Part shown: piece after piece, positions 1 through 8,350 of the stretch
Numbering within the stretch: position 1 is the first letter of the stretch
Layout of the letters: the number at the start of each line of letters is the position of its first letter
NCBI RefSeq assembly: GCF_046773475.1
Contig: NZ_CP177239.1
Location: 2,728,001-2,792,000, forward strand
From: Nitratireductor aquimarinus
Lineage (GTDB): Bacteria > Pseudomonadota > Alphaproteobacteria > Rhizobiales > Rhizobiaceae
Direction of reading: 5' to 3'
DNA length: 64,000 bases
Translations under genes and position numbers: made by a program
The notes under the pieces: generated by a model
What the model saw: the letters and a program-made list of their open reading frames with translations, nothing else
Told to the model about the DNA's origin: nothing
Databases searched by the model: none

Positions 1-201
1 GTTGATCGTCACCTTCTTGGGCGGCATGGAAAGGCCCGACGCATGAAGCGCCGCCTGCACCCGCTCCCGGCTTTCCGCGACGGCCTTGTCGGCCAGCCCG
101 ACGATCTGCATCCCCATCTTGCCGGGAGCCACCATCACCTGCACCTCGACAGGCACAGCCTCCACGCCCTGAAATGCCACAGTGCTCACATGCGAAACCA
201 T
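1..201 (-). CDS. YifB/ComM-family Mg-chelatase-like ATPase, 5' end only (cut by window edge)
   Basis: The first 67 codons of a gene that runs off the left edge; the ATG is at 201-199. The readable N-terminus (VAFQGVEAVPVEVQV, then a GLADKAVAESRERV segment) matches the start of the YifB/ComM family, AAA+ ATPases with an N-terminal Lon-like fold; ComM works as a branch-migration helicase in transformation. The ATPase core lies outside the window, so the assignment rests on the N-terminus alone. It lies just downstream of gshB on the same strand. Confidence 0.75.
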   Translation of the reverse strand, partial: MVSHVSTVAFQGVEAVPVEVQVMVAPGKMGMQIVGLADKAVAESRERVQAALHASGLSMPPKKVTIN

Positions 202-419
202 GTGCTCTCCCCCTGCGCACGCCCGGCATTGCAGCCAGAACACGAGTTCCAATCCCCTTGCAACCGCATTGAAGCAGCTTCAGGCGATCAGATCAAGAAC
301 ATTGAGAGAACAACCTAGCGCAAAGGTTGTCGGCAGGTTGCAGAGAGTTGTGCCGGGAGAACAGATCGGGGCGAGCGCAAACGCGGCCCGCCCCTTAAAC
401 CTTCTGCATGATGCAGCGC

Positions 420-1367
420 TCAGACTGCGGCGCAGCGCGCCTCGACGGCATCCCAGAACAGTGCGGCAATATCCGCGCCGCCGAATTTCTTGACCTCGCG
501 GAGGCCCGTCGGAGAGGTCACATTGATCTCCGTCAGCCAGTCGCCGATGACATCGATACCAACCAGCGTGAAACCGCGCTCGCGCAGCGACGGCCCGATG
601 CGCTCGCAGATCTCGCGCTCGCGATCCGTCAGTTCCGCATGTTCGGCGCGACCGCCCACATGCATGTTGGAGCGCGAATCGTGCTCGGCCGGCACACGGT
701 TGATCGCGCCAACCGGCTCACCCTCAATGAGGATGATGCGCTTGTCGCCGCCACGCACCTCTTTCAGGTAGCGCTGCACGATGAAGGGCTCGCGGAACGC
801 TTCCATGAACATTTCCAGAAGCGAGGCCAGATTGCGGTCTCCCTCCTTGAGGTGGAAGATGCCGGCGCCGCCATTGCCGTAGAGCGGCTTGACGATGATG
901 TCGCCATGCTTCCTGCGGAAATCATCGACCTCGCGCGGATCGCGGGTGATCAGCGTTTCCGGCATCAGGTCGGCGAATTCCGTCACGAAGATCTTTTCCG
1001 GGCTGTTGCGCACCCAGGCCGGATCATTGACCACGAGCGTCTTCGGATGAATGCGCTCGAGAATATGCGTCGTGGTGATGTAATTCATGTCGAACGGCGG
1101 ATCCTGGCGCAGAAGCACCACATCCAGCTCCGAAAGGTCCGTGCGCTGCGGCTCGCCGAGCGTGAAGTGGTTGCCCTCCTCATCGCGCACCTCAAGCGTC
1201 TCGGCCCAGGCGATGACCTTGCCATCGGCCATGGAGAGACGATCCGGCGTGTAGTGCCAGAGCGCATGGCCCCGCCTCTGCGCTTCCAGAGCGAGCGCGA
1301 AGCTGGTGTCGCCGGCAATCGAAATGGTGGAGATATGGTCCATCTGGACCGCGACTTTCAGGGACAT
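420..1367 (-). CDS. gshB: Glutathione synthase
   Basis: ATP-dependent ligation of glycine to gamma-glutamylcysteine, the last step of glutathione synthesis in the cytosol. The 315-aa length is normal for the family. An N-terminal pre-ATP-grasp domain carries LLRQDPPFDM (about 85-94), followed by the ATP-grasp domain with the glycine-rich loop KPLYGNGGAG (160-169) and a C-terminal INVTSPTG motif that contributes metal and ATP ligands. It sits upstream of the yifB-type gene on the minus strand and diverges from the GGDEF-EAL gene. Identification is firm. Confidence 0.97.
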   Translation of the reverse strand: MSLKVAVQMDHISTISIAGDTSFALALEAQRRGHALWHYTPDRLSMADGKVIAWAETLEVRDEEGNHFTLGEPQRTDLSELDVVLLRQDPPFDMNYITTTHILERIHPKTLVVNDPAWVRNSPEKIFVTEFADLMPETLITRDPREVDDFRRKHGDIIVKPLYGNGGAGIFHLKEGDRNLASLLEMFMEAFREPFIVQRYLKEVRGGDKRIILIEGEPVGAINRVPAEHDSRSNMHVGGRAEHAELTDREREICERIGPSLRERGFTLVGIDVIGDWLTEINVTSPTGLREVKKFGGADIAALFWDAVEARCAAV

Positions 1368-1574
1368 GGAAAGAGCTCCGGAGGGGACTGTTGTGCGGCA
1401 GATGACGGCCCGCGCATGCTTCTGTCAAGCTGTGGATGCCGCACAGACGTCACGCCGCGCCGTCGATGAACAAAAGACTGTTCACGATAACGTTATATTG
1501 GATACGATTCATAAACACTTTGCGTCCACTGTTCGGCGCATCGAGAACAAGATCGCCCGCATAACGGAGTTTCG

Positions 1575-2930
1575 ATGCAGCCGGCGCCCGCACAAGCACG
1601 GACGATAACGGCGGACCAGTCCGACTTTGCCTTCACCGATGCGTTGACGGGCCTCGGAAACATGCGCCGATTCTTCGACAAGATCGACCGGCTGATCGAG
1701 GAACGCGCGGACGACCCCGCTCCTTTCGCCATCGGCGTTCTGGATCTCGATGGCTTCAAGCCGATCAACGACCTTTTTGGCCGCGCCGCGGGCGATGAAA
1801 TCCTGCAGCAGGTGGCCATGCGGCTGCGCGCCGCGATGGATACGCACTCCACGGTCACCCGCATCGGCGCAGACGAATTCGCCTTTCTGTTCCCGCTGGT
1901 CTTCAGCGAGGAGGCCGCGCGCGAGAGGACACGGCTTCTGATCGAAATTCTCTCCGCCCCCTATGATGTCGGCCACCGCACCGCGCGGCTTTCAGCGTCT
2001 GCCGGCTGTTCCCTCTATTATTCCGAGGAAGAGACAGGCGAGGTTCTGCTCAACAAGGCGGAAACCGCGCTCTATCAGGCCAAGCGCACGGGGCGCGGCG
2101 CAGTCGTGGTCTACACCCGCGAGATGGAAGAGGCCGCCAAGCGCGTAACCCATATCGAGCAGGCCCTGCGCCGGGCGGTCGCCGCCGGCGAGGTGGAGCC
2201 GCATTTCCAGCCGATCGTCGATCTGGAAACCCGCCGCACGGTGGGCTTCGAGACGCTGGCGCGCTGGACCGACCGGGATCTGGGACCGGTTTCGCCGGGC
2301 ATCTTCATTCCCATCGCCGAAGAACGCGGCATCATCGGCCCGTTATCGCAGCTGGTGTTGCGCAAGGCCACGGAAGCCGCGCGCGACTGGCCGGAGGATC
2401 TGTTCCTCTCGTTCAACCTGTCGCCGTCTCAACTGGTCGATCACAATACCGGCCTGCAGATTCTCTCCATTCTCGAGCAGACGGGCTTCGATCCGCGCCG
2501 GCTGGAGATCGAGATCACCGAAACGGGCCTGATGAACGACCCTGCCTCCGCACAGCGCATCGTTGAGGATCTGCGGCGGGTTGGCATCCGCGTTTCGCTG
2601 GATGATTTCGGCACCGGACAGTCGAGCCTTGGCCGGCTGCGCGAGTTCCATTTCGACAAGCTCAAGATCGACCGCGCCTTTGTCGCCTCGATCCTGGAAG
2701 ACCGGCCGTCCGAACACATCATCCGCGCCATTCTCGCCATGTGCGAGGGGCTTGGCATGGAAGTGGTTGCCGAAGGCATCGAAGCCGAGGCACAGGCCGA
2801 GCGCCTCACGCAGTTTGGCTGTGCGGGCGGGCAGGGCTATCTCTTCGGGCGTCCCTGCAATGCCGACGCCACGCTTGGCTATCTCCACCATACGGGCGAA
2901 CAGAAAACACTGCAGCGCGCGAGCAGCTAA
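1575..2930 (+). CDS. GGDEF-EAL domain protein (cyclic-di-GMP turnover)
   Basis: A 451-aa cytosolic protein with no membrane segment: a GGDEF domain (about 20-180) followed by an EAL domain (about 195-440). The diguanylate cyclase signature reads GADEF (98-102) rather than GGDEF, so cyclase activity may be weak or lost. The EAL domain looks intact: ETL signature (226-228), FNLSPSQL, EIEITET, DDFGTGQSSL, a KIDRAFV lysine and a C-terminal GQGYLFGRP. Inference: mainly a c-di-GMP phosphodiesterase, with the GGDEF domain possibly regulatory. The start is supported by an ACGGAG ribosome-binding site a few bases upstream. It diverges from gshB. Confidence 0.92.
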   Translation: MQPAPAQARTITADQSDFAFTDALTGLGNMRRFFDKIDRLIEERADDPAPFAIGVLDLDGFKPINDLFGRAAGDEILQQVAMRLRAAMDTHSTVTRIGADEFAFLFPLVFSEEAARERTRLLIEILSAPYDVGHRTARLSASAGCSLYYSEEETGEVLLNKAETALYQAKRTGRGAVVVYTREMEEAAKRVTHIEQALRRAVAAGEVEPHFQPIVDLETRRTVGFETLARWTDRDLGPVSPGIFIPIAEERGIIGPLSQLVLRKATEAARDWPEDLFLSFNLSPSQLVDHNTGLQILSILEQTGFDPRRLEIEITETGLMNDPASAQRIVEDLRRVGIRVSLDDFGTGQSSLGRLREFHFDKLKIDRAFVASILEDRPSEHIIRAILAMCEGLGMEVVAEGIEAEAQAERLTQFGCAGGQGYLFGRPCNADATLGYLHHTGEQKTLQRASS

Positions 2931-2968
2931 CCCGCCTTCCGGCTCGCTTGCCAGCTTGGGGCCTGACC

Positions 2969-3325
2969 CTAGCGCTTTTCCAGACAGACCCTGGTGTGGC
3001 CGGCGCGAATGAAGCCGAGCTTCGCTGCAGCAGCCTTTGACAGATCGAGAATGCGGCCACGCGCAAAGGGGCCGCGATCATTGATCCGCACGACCACGCT
3101 GCGGCCATTGCGCTCGTTGGTTACACGCAGTTTCGTGCCGAAGGGCAGGGTGCGGTGCGCTGCGGTCATCGCAGCCGGGTTCATCCGCTCACCTGAAGCC
3201 GTCTTCGACGTAAGCGCGTACCATGACGCGCTGCCGCACTGTGCTGACGCCGGTGCGGACAACACCGCAACGAACAAAGCGGCTGCCGGCGCGATCATCG
3301 CGCCGCGGGAAAGTCGCCTATGCAT
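2969..3325 (-). CDS. Septal-ring lytic transglycosylase RlpA family (small, double-psi beta-barrel only)
   Basis: A 118-aa exported protein. The first 28 residues form a signal peptide (positive start, hydrophobic core, SAPASAQC). The remainder is a single RlpA/DPBB domain: GSASWYALTSKTASGE, AAHRTLPFGTKLRV, VVVRINDRGPF and RILDLSKAAA, with the conserved H and D of the fold in the TLPFG and NDRGPF regions. RlpA proteins cleave naked glycan strands. This one lacks the long linker and SPOR domain of Escherichia coli RlpA, as many rhizobial versions do. Whether Cys30 is lipidated is unclear; there is no canonical lipobox. Confidence 0.9.
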   Translation of the reverse strand: MHRRLSRGAMIAPAAALFVAVLSAPASAQCGSASWYALTSKTASGERMNPAAMTAAHRTLPFGTKLRVTNERNGRSVVVRINDRGPFARGRILDLSKAAAAKLGFIRAGHTRVCLEKR

Positions 3326-3472
3326 TATCAGTTTCCTGGAGTTGACGTAGCGGCCGCATAGCGGCGAAATGAGGCGACGTAGCGGCAGCTGCCGCCACGG
3401 CATGAAATTGCGACGCAGGCTGGGCCGTTCTCGGGCTTTTCTGCTTCGCCTATGCCCTTGAGGGAGGCTTCC

Positions 3473-4696
3473 TTGACCGACACGCCGCGCACTCTTCGCT
3501 CCACCCGCAGGCTTGTCGGCCTTACAGGGCTTGCCGGCCTGCTCCTGGCTTCCACGCCGCTTGCAGCACAGGAAACCGGTCCAGGGGCAGACGCCGTGCA
3601 GAAGATCGCGCTCGACGCCTTCGACGCCATGAAGCTCAACGCGCTTCTTCTGGAGGTGCGGATTGATGGCGAGCCGCTCATCACGCTTGCCCATGGCGAA
3701 GCGATGCCGGGCGTGCCGCTCACGACGGACGGACACTTTCGCAATGGCGCGGTTGCGCTCACCTATGTTGCGGCAGTGGCGCTGCGGCTTGCGGAGGAGG
3801 GGCGCTTCGACCTCGACCGCCCCATTGCAGAATGGATGCCCCACCTGCCCGCCGCCGACACGGCGACGCCGCGCATGCTGCTCAACATGACGGCAGGCTA
3901 TCCCGATCACGTGGCGAGTGAGAAAGGATTTCTCGAACCCTTCTATGCCGACCCTTTTCGCCAGTGGACCCCGGAAGAGTTGATCGACGTCAGCCTGTCC
4001 ATGCCCCGCCGCTTTGCGCCCGGAGAGAACTGGGACTATTCCCATTCAGGCTATGTCATCCTCGGGCGCGTGATGGAGACGGCAACGGGCGAAAAGCTCG
4101 CCGCACTGATGCAGCGCTACGTTCTCGATCCGCTCAATCTCTCGCAGACGCAGGGTCATGACACGCCGTCTGTCCCGGAACCGGTGGTGCACTCCTACAC
4201 CGCCGAGCGCGGCGTCTGGGAGGACGCCACCCACTGGAATCCTTCCTGGACACTGGCGCAGGGCTCGGTTCAAACGACGGGCATTTCCGACATGGCCCGC
4301 AGCTTCGACACGATCACCGGCATCGACGGGTTCCTGCAGCCGCAATCCCGCAAGGCCATGATCGAGCCGCGCCTGATCGGCTTTGGAAGTCCGCTTGAGG
4401 GCTGCCCCAACTGCCACACGCTGGACAGCGCCTTTAGCTACGGCCTTGGCGCGATGCTGCGCGGGGACTGGGTCATGCAGACGCCATCCTTTGCCGGCAA
4501 TGCATCGGCTGTCGCCACGCTGCCGCAGGGCCATTCACCCGAAGGCCGCGTGACCATTGCCGTCGCCGTGACCTACAGGGAAGAGGCGTTCGATGACTGG
4601 CAGGGCAATGTGCCCAACCGCGCCACTGACATTGTTCAGAAAATTGCTGAGGAGCTGGTCCCCGATAACCCGCCCGGACCGCGCCCGAAGCGCTGA
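3473..4696 (+). CDS. Serine hydrolase / class C beta-lactamase-fold protein, probably catalytically inactive
   Basis: About 407 aa with an N-terminal signal peptide (hydrophobic stretch ending near ASTPLAAQE) and a beta-lactamase/esterase fold. Landmarks are FRNGAVALTYVAAVALRL, FDLDRPIAEWMP, LLNMTAGYPDH, DYSHSGYVILG and YGLGAML. All three catalytic motifs are degenerate: the expected SxxK reads AVAL, YxN reads YSH, and the usual C-terminal GHTG/KTG-like loop is absent (TPSFAGN region). It may bind peptidoglycan or act as a regulator (inference). I chose the TTG at 3473 because GGGAGG lies just upstream; the in-frame ATG at 3452 has no ribosome-binding site. Confidence 0.82.
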   Translation: MTDTPRTLRSTRRLVGLTGLAGLLLASTPLAAQETGPGADAVQKIALDAFDAMKLNALLLEVRIDGEPLITLAHGEAMPGVPLTTDGHFRNGAVALTYVAAVALRLAEEGRFDLDRPIAEWMPHLPAADTATPRMLLNMTAGYPDHVASEKGFLEPFYADPFRQWTPEELIDVSLSMPRRFAPGENWDYSHSGYVILGRVMETATGEKLAALMQRYVLDPLNLSQTQGHDTPSVPEPVVHSYTAERGVWEDATHWNPSWTLAQGSVQTTGISDMARSFDTITGIDGFLQPQSRKAMIEPRLIGFGSPLEGCPNCHTLDSAFSYGLGAMLRGDWVMQTPSFAGNASAVATLPQGHSPEGRVTIAVAVTYREEAFDDWQGNVPNRATDIVQKIAEELVPDNPPGPRPKR

Positions 4697-4753
4697 TACG
4701 CAGGCAGCAGCAAGCGCTGCTGACAAAACCGGATTTATTTGTCGGGAAGGGGA

Positions 4754-4767
4754 TGGTGCCCAGGAGA
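4754..4767 (+). repeat. attL core (14-bp direct repeat of tRNA-Leu 3' end)
   Basis: TGGTGCCCAGGAGA, identical to 19210-19223 and present inverted at 14712-14725. On the minus strand it reads as an acceptor stem ending in ACCA. Just inside it, 4766-4784 is a small palindrome (GATGGG, 7-nt spacer, CCCATC) that resembles a tRNA T-arm. The sequence left of 4754 is taken as chromosome. Confidence 0.85.
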
Positions 4768-4860
4768 TGGGTTAAATTCCCATCACAGGCATCTCTCCAC
4801 CGTTGATATCCAATGCAATCAATATGTTACCTGTACTCAGGTTCGATGTGAAGGGGCGTT

Positions 4861-4884
4861 TTTGGTCTACCGTTTGGTCTACCG
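4861..4884 (+). promoter_or_regulatory. Tandem 12-bp repeats, candidate integrase arm-type sites
   Basis: Two abutting perfect copies of TTTGGTCTACCG lie about 95 bp from the att core. A related TGGTCTACC lies on the other side of the core at 19145-19153, overlapping the int start codon. Short direct repeats flanking the core on both sides are typical of tyrosine-integrase arm sites; the role here is inferred. Confidence 0.5.
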
Positions 4885-5474
4885 TTGGACGGAACGGTGA
4901 CAGGCTCTTCGGCGTGAGCGTGTACCTTCAGCTAGTCCTGATCGGTGATACCTGAAGTGGGGGCTGCCGTTTGGTTTTTCATGGTAGCCTAAGGGTACCC
5001 GGGGGGAGAACTGCTGCCGCCCTTCTTACGTTGGCGCTTCAGATTTTTCTGCTATTTCGGAGTCCCCACTTTCGTTTTCGCACCCCTGTCTGTCTTTGTC
5101 AGGCTTCGTCAGCGAAACAGACGCGGATCCGGTCCCCACTCCTACAGTTCAACCTTGGAGCACCATCTTGCTGCTGGCACTGACAGAAGCACATTCAGTC
5201 TTTCCTGAAGGTACTCCGCATAGCGGGAAGATGGTTTGTTCCGGTGGGTGTCGGTAATCAGAAGACGAACCACAGACGTCCAGAAATGGTGTCTGTCCTG
5301 GTGGAGGAAGACATCGTTCAGCTCGACAAACTGGACCGTCAGAAATGCCCACTGAGAACGGCGGTGGAAAACTAGACCACGGTAGCGGCTGGATTGTCCT
5401 GCTGCGGGCGGCTGAAAAGTCGTCCACTTTTTCCCTTTTCTGCTTGGCGCAGGGAGGGACGAGGGATCTACACC

Positions 5475-6968
5475 GTGGAATTATATCTGAAGGTTCGAGT
5501 TGCTTGCGACGGCGGTATGAGCCAGCGCGAAGCGTCGAAGCATTTCGGCATATCGCGCGACACGGTTCGCAAGATGATGACGTATTCGGTTCCTCCCGGC
5601 TATCGACGGCGGGCTCCGGTTCGGCGTCCAAAGCTGGAAGCTTTCATCCCAATCATTGACGGATGGCTTGAGGCGGATCGGACGGTTCCGCGCAAGCAGC
5701 GTCATACGGCCAAGCGGGTGTTCGACCGGCTCCGTGACGAACACGGGTTTGCTGGCGGGTACACGATTATCAAGGACTACATGCGTGATCGGGATCGGCG
5801 CGGCCAGGAGATGTTCGTGCCGCTGGCGCATCCTGCCGGGCATGGGCAGGCGGACTTCGGCGAGGCCGTGGTTGTCATCGGCGGCGTCGAGCAGAAGGCG
5901 CACTTCTTCGTGCTCGACCTGCCGCACAGCGATGCGTGCTATGTTCGCGCCTATCCTGCAGCCGTAGCAGAGGCATGGGTGGACGGCCATGTCCATGCCT
6001 TCGCCTTCTTCGGCGCTGTGCCGCAGTCGATCGTCTACGACAACGACCGCTGCCTGGTGGCAAAGATACTGCCCGACGGCACACGCAAGCGCGCGACACT
6101 GTTCAGCGGCTTCCTGTCCCACTACCTGGTCCGGGATCGTTATGGCCGCCCCGGCAAGGGCAATGACAAGGGCAGCGTCGAAGGTCTGGTCGGCTATGCC
6201 CGGCGCAACTTCATGGTGCCGATCCCGTGCTTTGCGACGTGGGAAGACTTCAATCTGTGGCTTGAGGATCGATGCCGCAAGCGTCAGGGCGACCGGCTGC
6301 GTGGCGAGAGCGAGACGATCGGCGAGCGTCTGCAGCGTGACCTTGCGGCCATGCGGCCGCTGCCGGCTTCACCCTTCGATGCCTGCGACCAGGCCGGTGG
6401 CCGGGTCTCCTCGCAGGCGCTGGTACGTTACAGGACCAACGACTACTCCGTTCCGGTCGCATATGGCCATCAAGATGTGTGGATCCGGGGCTATGTCGAC
6501 GAGGTGGTGATCGGCTGCGGCGGTGAGACGATCGCCCGTCATCCGCGCAGCTATGAACGCGAGGAGGTTGTCTTCGACCCACTGCATTACCTGCCGCTGA
6601 TCGAGCAGAAGATCAATGCGCTTGACCAGGCGGCCCCTCTGCAGGGCTGGGAACTGCCCGAGGCGTTCGCCACACTGCGTCGCCTGATGGAAGCGCGGAT
6701 GGGCAAGCAGGGCCGGCGCGCCTATGTGCAGGTGTTGCGCCTTCTGGAAAGCTTCGATCTGGCCGACCTGCATGCAGCTGTTAAACAGGCGCTACACCTG
6801 GGTGCCATCAGCTTCGACGCCGTGAAGCACCTCGTCCTGTGCCGGGCCGAACGCAGGCCGCCAAAACTGGACCTCGACATCTATCCCTATCTGCCCAGAG
6901 CCACTGTCGAGAAGACGTCAGCCAAGGCCTATATGCGGCTGCTGAACCGCGAGGAGGAACCGGCATGA
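5475..6968 (+). CDS. istA: IstA transposase (IS21 family), copy 1
   Basis: A 497-aa DDE transposase. An N-terminal helix-turn-helix (MSQREASKHFGISRDTVRKM) is followed by a retroviral-integrase-like core with the triad D127 (in QADFGE), D189 (in YDND) and E236 (in KGSVEGLVGYA), and a C-terminal beta domain. It acts with IstB at the IS ends. I chose the GTG at 5475: it begins VELYLKVR, a typical IstA start, and follows a GGGACGAGGG purine tract. The frame stays open upstream to 5394 without a ribosome-binding site. The stop overlaps the istB ATG by 4 bp. Confidence 0.93.
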   Translation: MELYLKVRVACDGGMSQREASKHFGISRDTVRKMMTYSVPPGYRRRAPVRRPKLEAFIPIIDGWLEADRTVPRKQRHTAKRVFDRLRDEHGFAGGYTIIKDYMRDRDRRGQEMFVPLAHPAGHGQADFGEAVVVIGGVEQKAHFFVLDLPHSDACYVRAYPAAVAEAWVDGHVHAFAFFGAVPQSIVYDNDRCLVAKILPDGTRKRATLFSGFLSHYLVRDRYGRPGKGNDKGSVEGLVGYARRNFMVPIPCFATWEDFNLWLEDRCRKRQGDRLRGESETIGERLQRDLAAMRPLPASPFDACDQAGGRVSSQALVRYRTNDYSVPVAYGHQDVWIRGYVDEVVIGCGGETIARHPRSYEREEVVFDPLHYLPLIEQKINALDQAAPLQGWELPEAFATLRRLMEARMGKQGRRAYVQVLRLLESFDLADLHAAVKQALHLGAISFDAVKHLVLCRAERRPPKLDLDIYPYLPRATVEKTSAKAYMRLLNREEEPA

Positions 6969-7735
6969 GCAGCGATGCTCCCGAACTCCTGCTCGTGCAT
7001 CACCTCAAGGCGCTGAAGCTGCCGACCTTCCTGCGCGAGCACCAGAAGCTTGCCCGACAATGTGCGGGCGAGGGTGTGGATCATGTCCGTTACCTTGCGC
7101 GGCTCGTCGAACTGGAACTAATCGACCGGGAACGGCGGATGGTCGAGCGTCGCATCAAGGCTGCAAAGTTCCCGGCAGCGAAAAGCCTCGACAGCTTCGA
7201 CTTCACCGCCATTCCGAAGCTCAACAAGATGCAGGTATTGGAACTGGCGCGCTGCGAATGGGTCGACAGGCGCGAGAATGTCATCGCGCTCGGACCCAGC
7301 GGCACGGGCAAGACCCATGTCGCGATCGGCCTCGGGCTGGCTGCCTGTCAGAAGGGATTGTCCGTTGGCTTCACCACGGCTGCCGCGCTCGTCAGCGAGA
7401 TGATGGAGGCGCGTGATGAACGTCGTCTTCTGCGCCTCCAGAAGCAGGTCGCCGGCTACAAACTCCTGATCATCGACGAACTGGGCTTCGTTCCCCTGTC
7501 GAAAACCGGAGCCGAGTTGCTGTTCGAATTGATCTCACAGCGTTATGAGCGCGGCTCCACGCTGATCACCAGCAATCTGCCCTTCGATGAATGGACCGAG
7601 ACGTTTGGGTCCGAGCGTCTCACCGGCGCGCTCCTCGACCGACTGACCCACCATGTCAGCATCCTCGAGATGAATGGCGACAGTTATCGCCTCGCGCAAA
7701 GCCGGGCCCGAAAAACCGCCAACCCTCATCAGTAA
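6965..7735 (+). CDS. istB: IstB transposition helper ATPase (IS21 family), copy 1
   Basis: A 256-aa AAA+ ATPase that assembles on target DNA and stimulates IstA. The N-terminal helical domain (1-75) is followed by Walker A GPSGTGKT (110-117), Walker B LLIIDELGF and a TSNLPFDEW sensor region. The ATG at 6965 overlaps the istA stop (ATGA), implying coupled translation. The length is normal for the family. Confidence 0.95.
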   Translation: MSSDAPELLLVHHLKALKLPTFLREHQKLARQCAGEGVDHVRYLARLVELELIDRERRMVERRIKAAKFPAAKSLDSFDFTAIPKLNKMQVLELARCEWVDRRENVIALGPSGTGKTHVAIGLGLAACQKGLSVGFTTAAALVSEMMEARDERRLLRLQKQVAGYKLLIIDELGFVPLSKTGAELLFELISQRYERGSTLITSNLPFDEWTETFGSERLTGALLDRLTHHVSILEMNGDSYRLAQSRARKTANPHQ

Positions 7736-8250
7736 GATCGCCGACGCTGCAAGCGGGAAACTCTGGTCGGGCTACGCCCTCCCGACGTTCCCCGCTTGCA
7801 GCGCAAAGTGGACTACTTTTGCGCCGCCCAATGGCCGACTTTTACTCCGCCGTTGACAGCCCACCAGAGCCGCTCTGCCAGTCCCCTATTGTTCTCCCCA
7901 GGGTAACACTGCCGGATCCTCTCTACCTGCCCCACAGCGGCTTCATAGGCCGCCCTACGGATGCGTCCCCTGGTGTCCTGGAAGTGGATGGGACGAGGTT
8001 CGAAGGCAATGTCGGCGATCTTCTGAATTAAAACCCTTTGTTCAACATCAACATCTGCAAGCGCCCCTAGTGTCTTCTTCAAGTATCGCCCATAGATGAG
8101 CAACAATTGCTTCTGCGGTCCAACTACAGGCGCTCCATAGTGACGATAAAGAGAGCGATGACGGCTGCAGTAACGGCCTCGCCCCAACCTTATGCAGTTA
8201 GGAACGCTACAAGGGTATTCCCTGATAGTTTCCAGTCGGTTAGATGACAT

Positions 8251-8350
8251 GGCAGACCTGCAGAATGGGGGGCGGAAGCTTCTAAAGTACTATAGGAGTT
8301 AGCGCCCCCTATTAGTGGGAAGGGTTTTGGATTTTACTGAGGCCAAAGTG
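8251..8350. promoter_or_regulatory. Divergent promoter region between zinc-finger and helicase genes
   Basis: A 100-bp spacer between two divergent genes, duplicated exactly (inverted) at 13641-13740. It must hold both promoters, but I see no confident -35/-10 pair. GAGG at 8339-8342 is a good ribosome-binding site for the helicase ATG at 8351. Confidence 0.4.

Larger units (their letters stand above)
4697..5141. other. Non-coding att-proximal arm of the element
   Basis: No credible gene. Positions 4697-4753 are chromosomal spacer after the serine-hydrolase-like gene. From 4754 the stretch holds the att core, a T-arm-like hairpin (4766-4784) and a perfect 12-bp tandem repeat TTTGGTCTACCG (4861-4884). 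Its GGTCTACC core also occurs at the int start (19146-19153), so these are candidate integrase arm sites. Three AGTGGGG-type boxes lie at 4956-4964 (plus) and at 5062-5071 and 5131-5140 (minus). An exact inverted copy of the element part lies at 14338-14725. Confidence 0.6.
5353..7858 (+). mobile_element. IS21-family insertion sequence, copy 1
   Basis: 2,506 bp, starting TG and ending CA, with imperfect terminal inverted repeats (TGAGAACGGCGG at the left, TGTCAACGGCGG from the right). It is flanked by a 6-bp target duplication GCCCAC (5347-5352, 7859-7864). It encodes istA and istB in the usual overlapping order and is apparently identical to copy 2 at 15118-17623. It disrupts the left zinc-finger gene. 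A long stem (about 7746-7802, GCTGCAAGCGGG pairing with CCCGCTTGCAGC) follows istB and may terminate transcription. Confidence 0.95.
5142..8250 (-). pseudogene. Zinc-finger protein gene, left copy, split by an IS21-family insertion
   Basis: The same gene as the intact copy at 13741-14337. The N-terminal part runs from the ATG at 8250 down to about 7859 and is identical in sequence. It is then interrupted by the 2,506-bp IS copy (5353-7858) and resumes at 5352, reaching the stop at 5142-5144. The insertion duplicated GCCCAC (5347-5352 and 7859-7864); removing the IS and one duplicate restores the 198-codon frame. As it stands, the product would keep the C-x4-C-x8-C-x2-H cluster but lose the C-terminal third and read into the IS. 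It diverges from the helicase gene. Confidence 0.88.

Noticed and set aside
2961..2972. CCTGACCCTAG near the rlpA stop as a second copy of the 49.4-kb palindrome end
   Set aside because: Only about 11 bp match and there is no inverted partner nearby.
4754..4800. A possible second tRNA gene at the left end of the element
   Set aside because: Only the acceptor 3' strand and a T-arm-like hairpin are present; there is no anticodon arm. It is an att remnant.
4994..5004. GGTACCCGGGG, resembling a cloning-vector polylinker
   Set aside because: No other vector sequence adjoins it and it is present in both arms of the natural inverted repeat; treated as coincidence.
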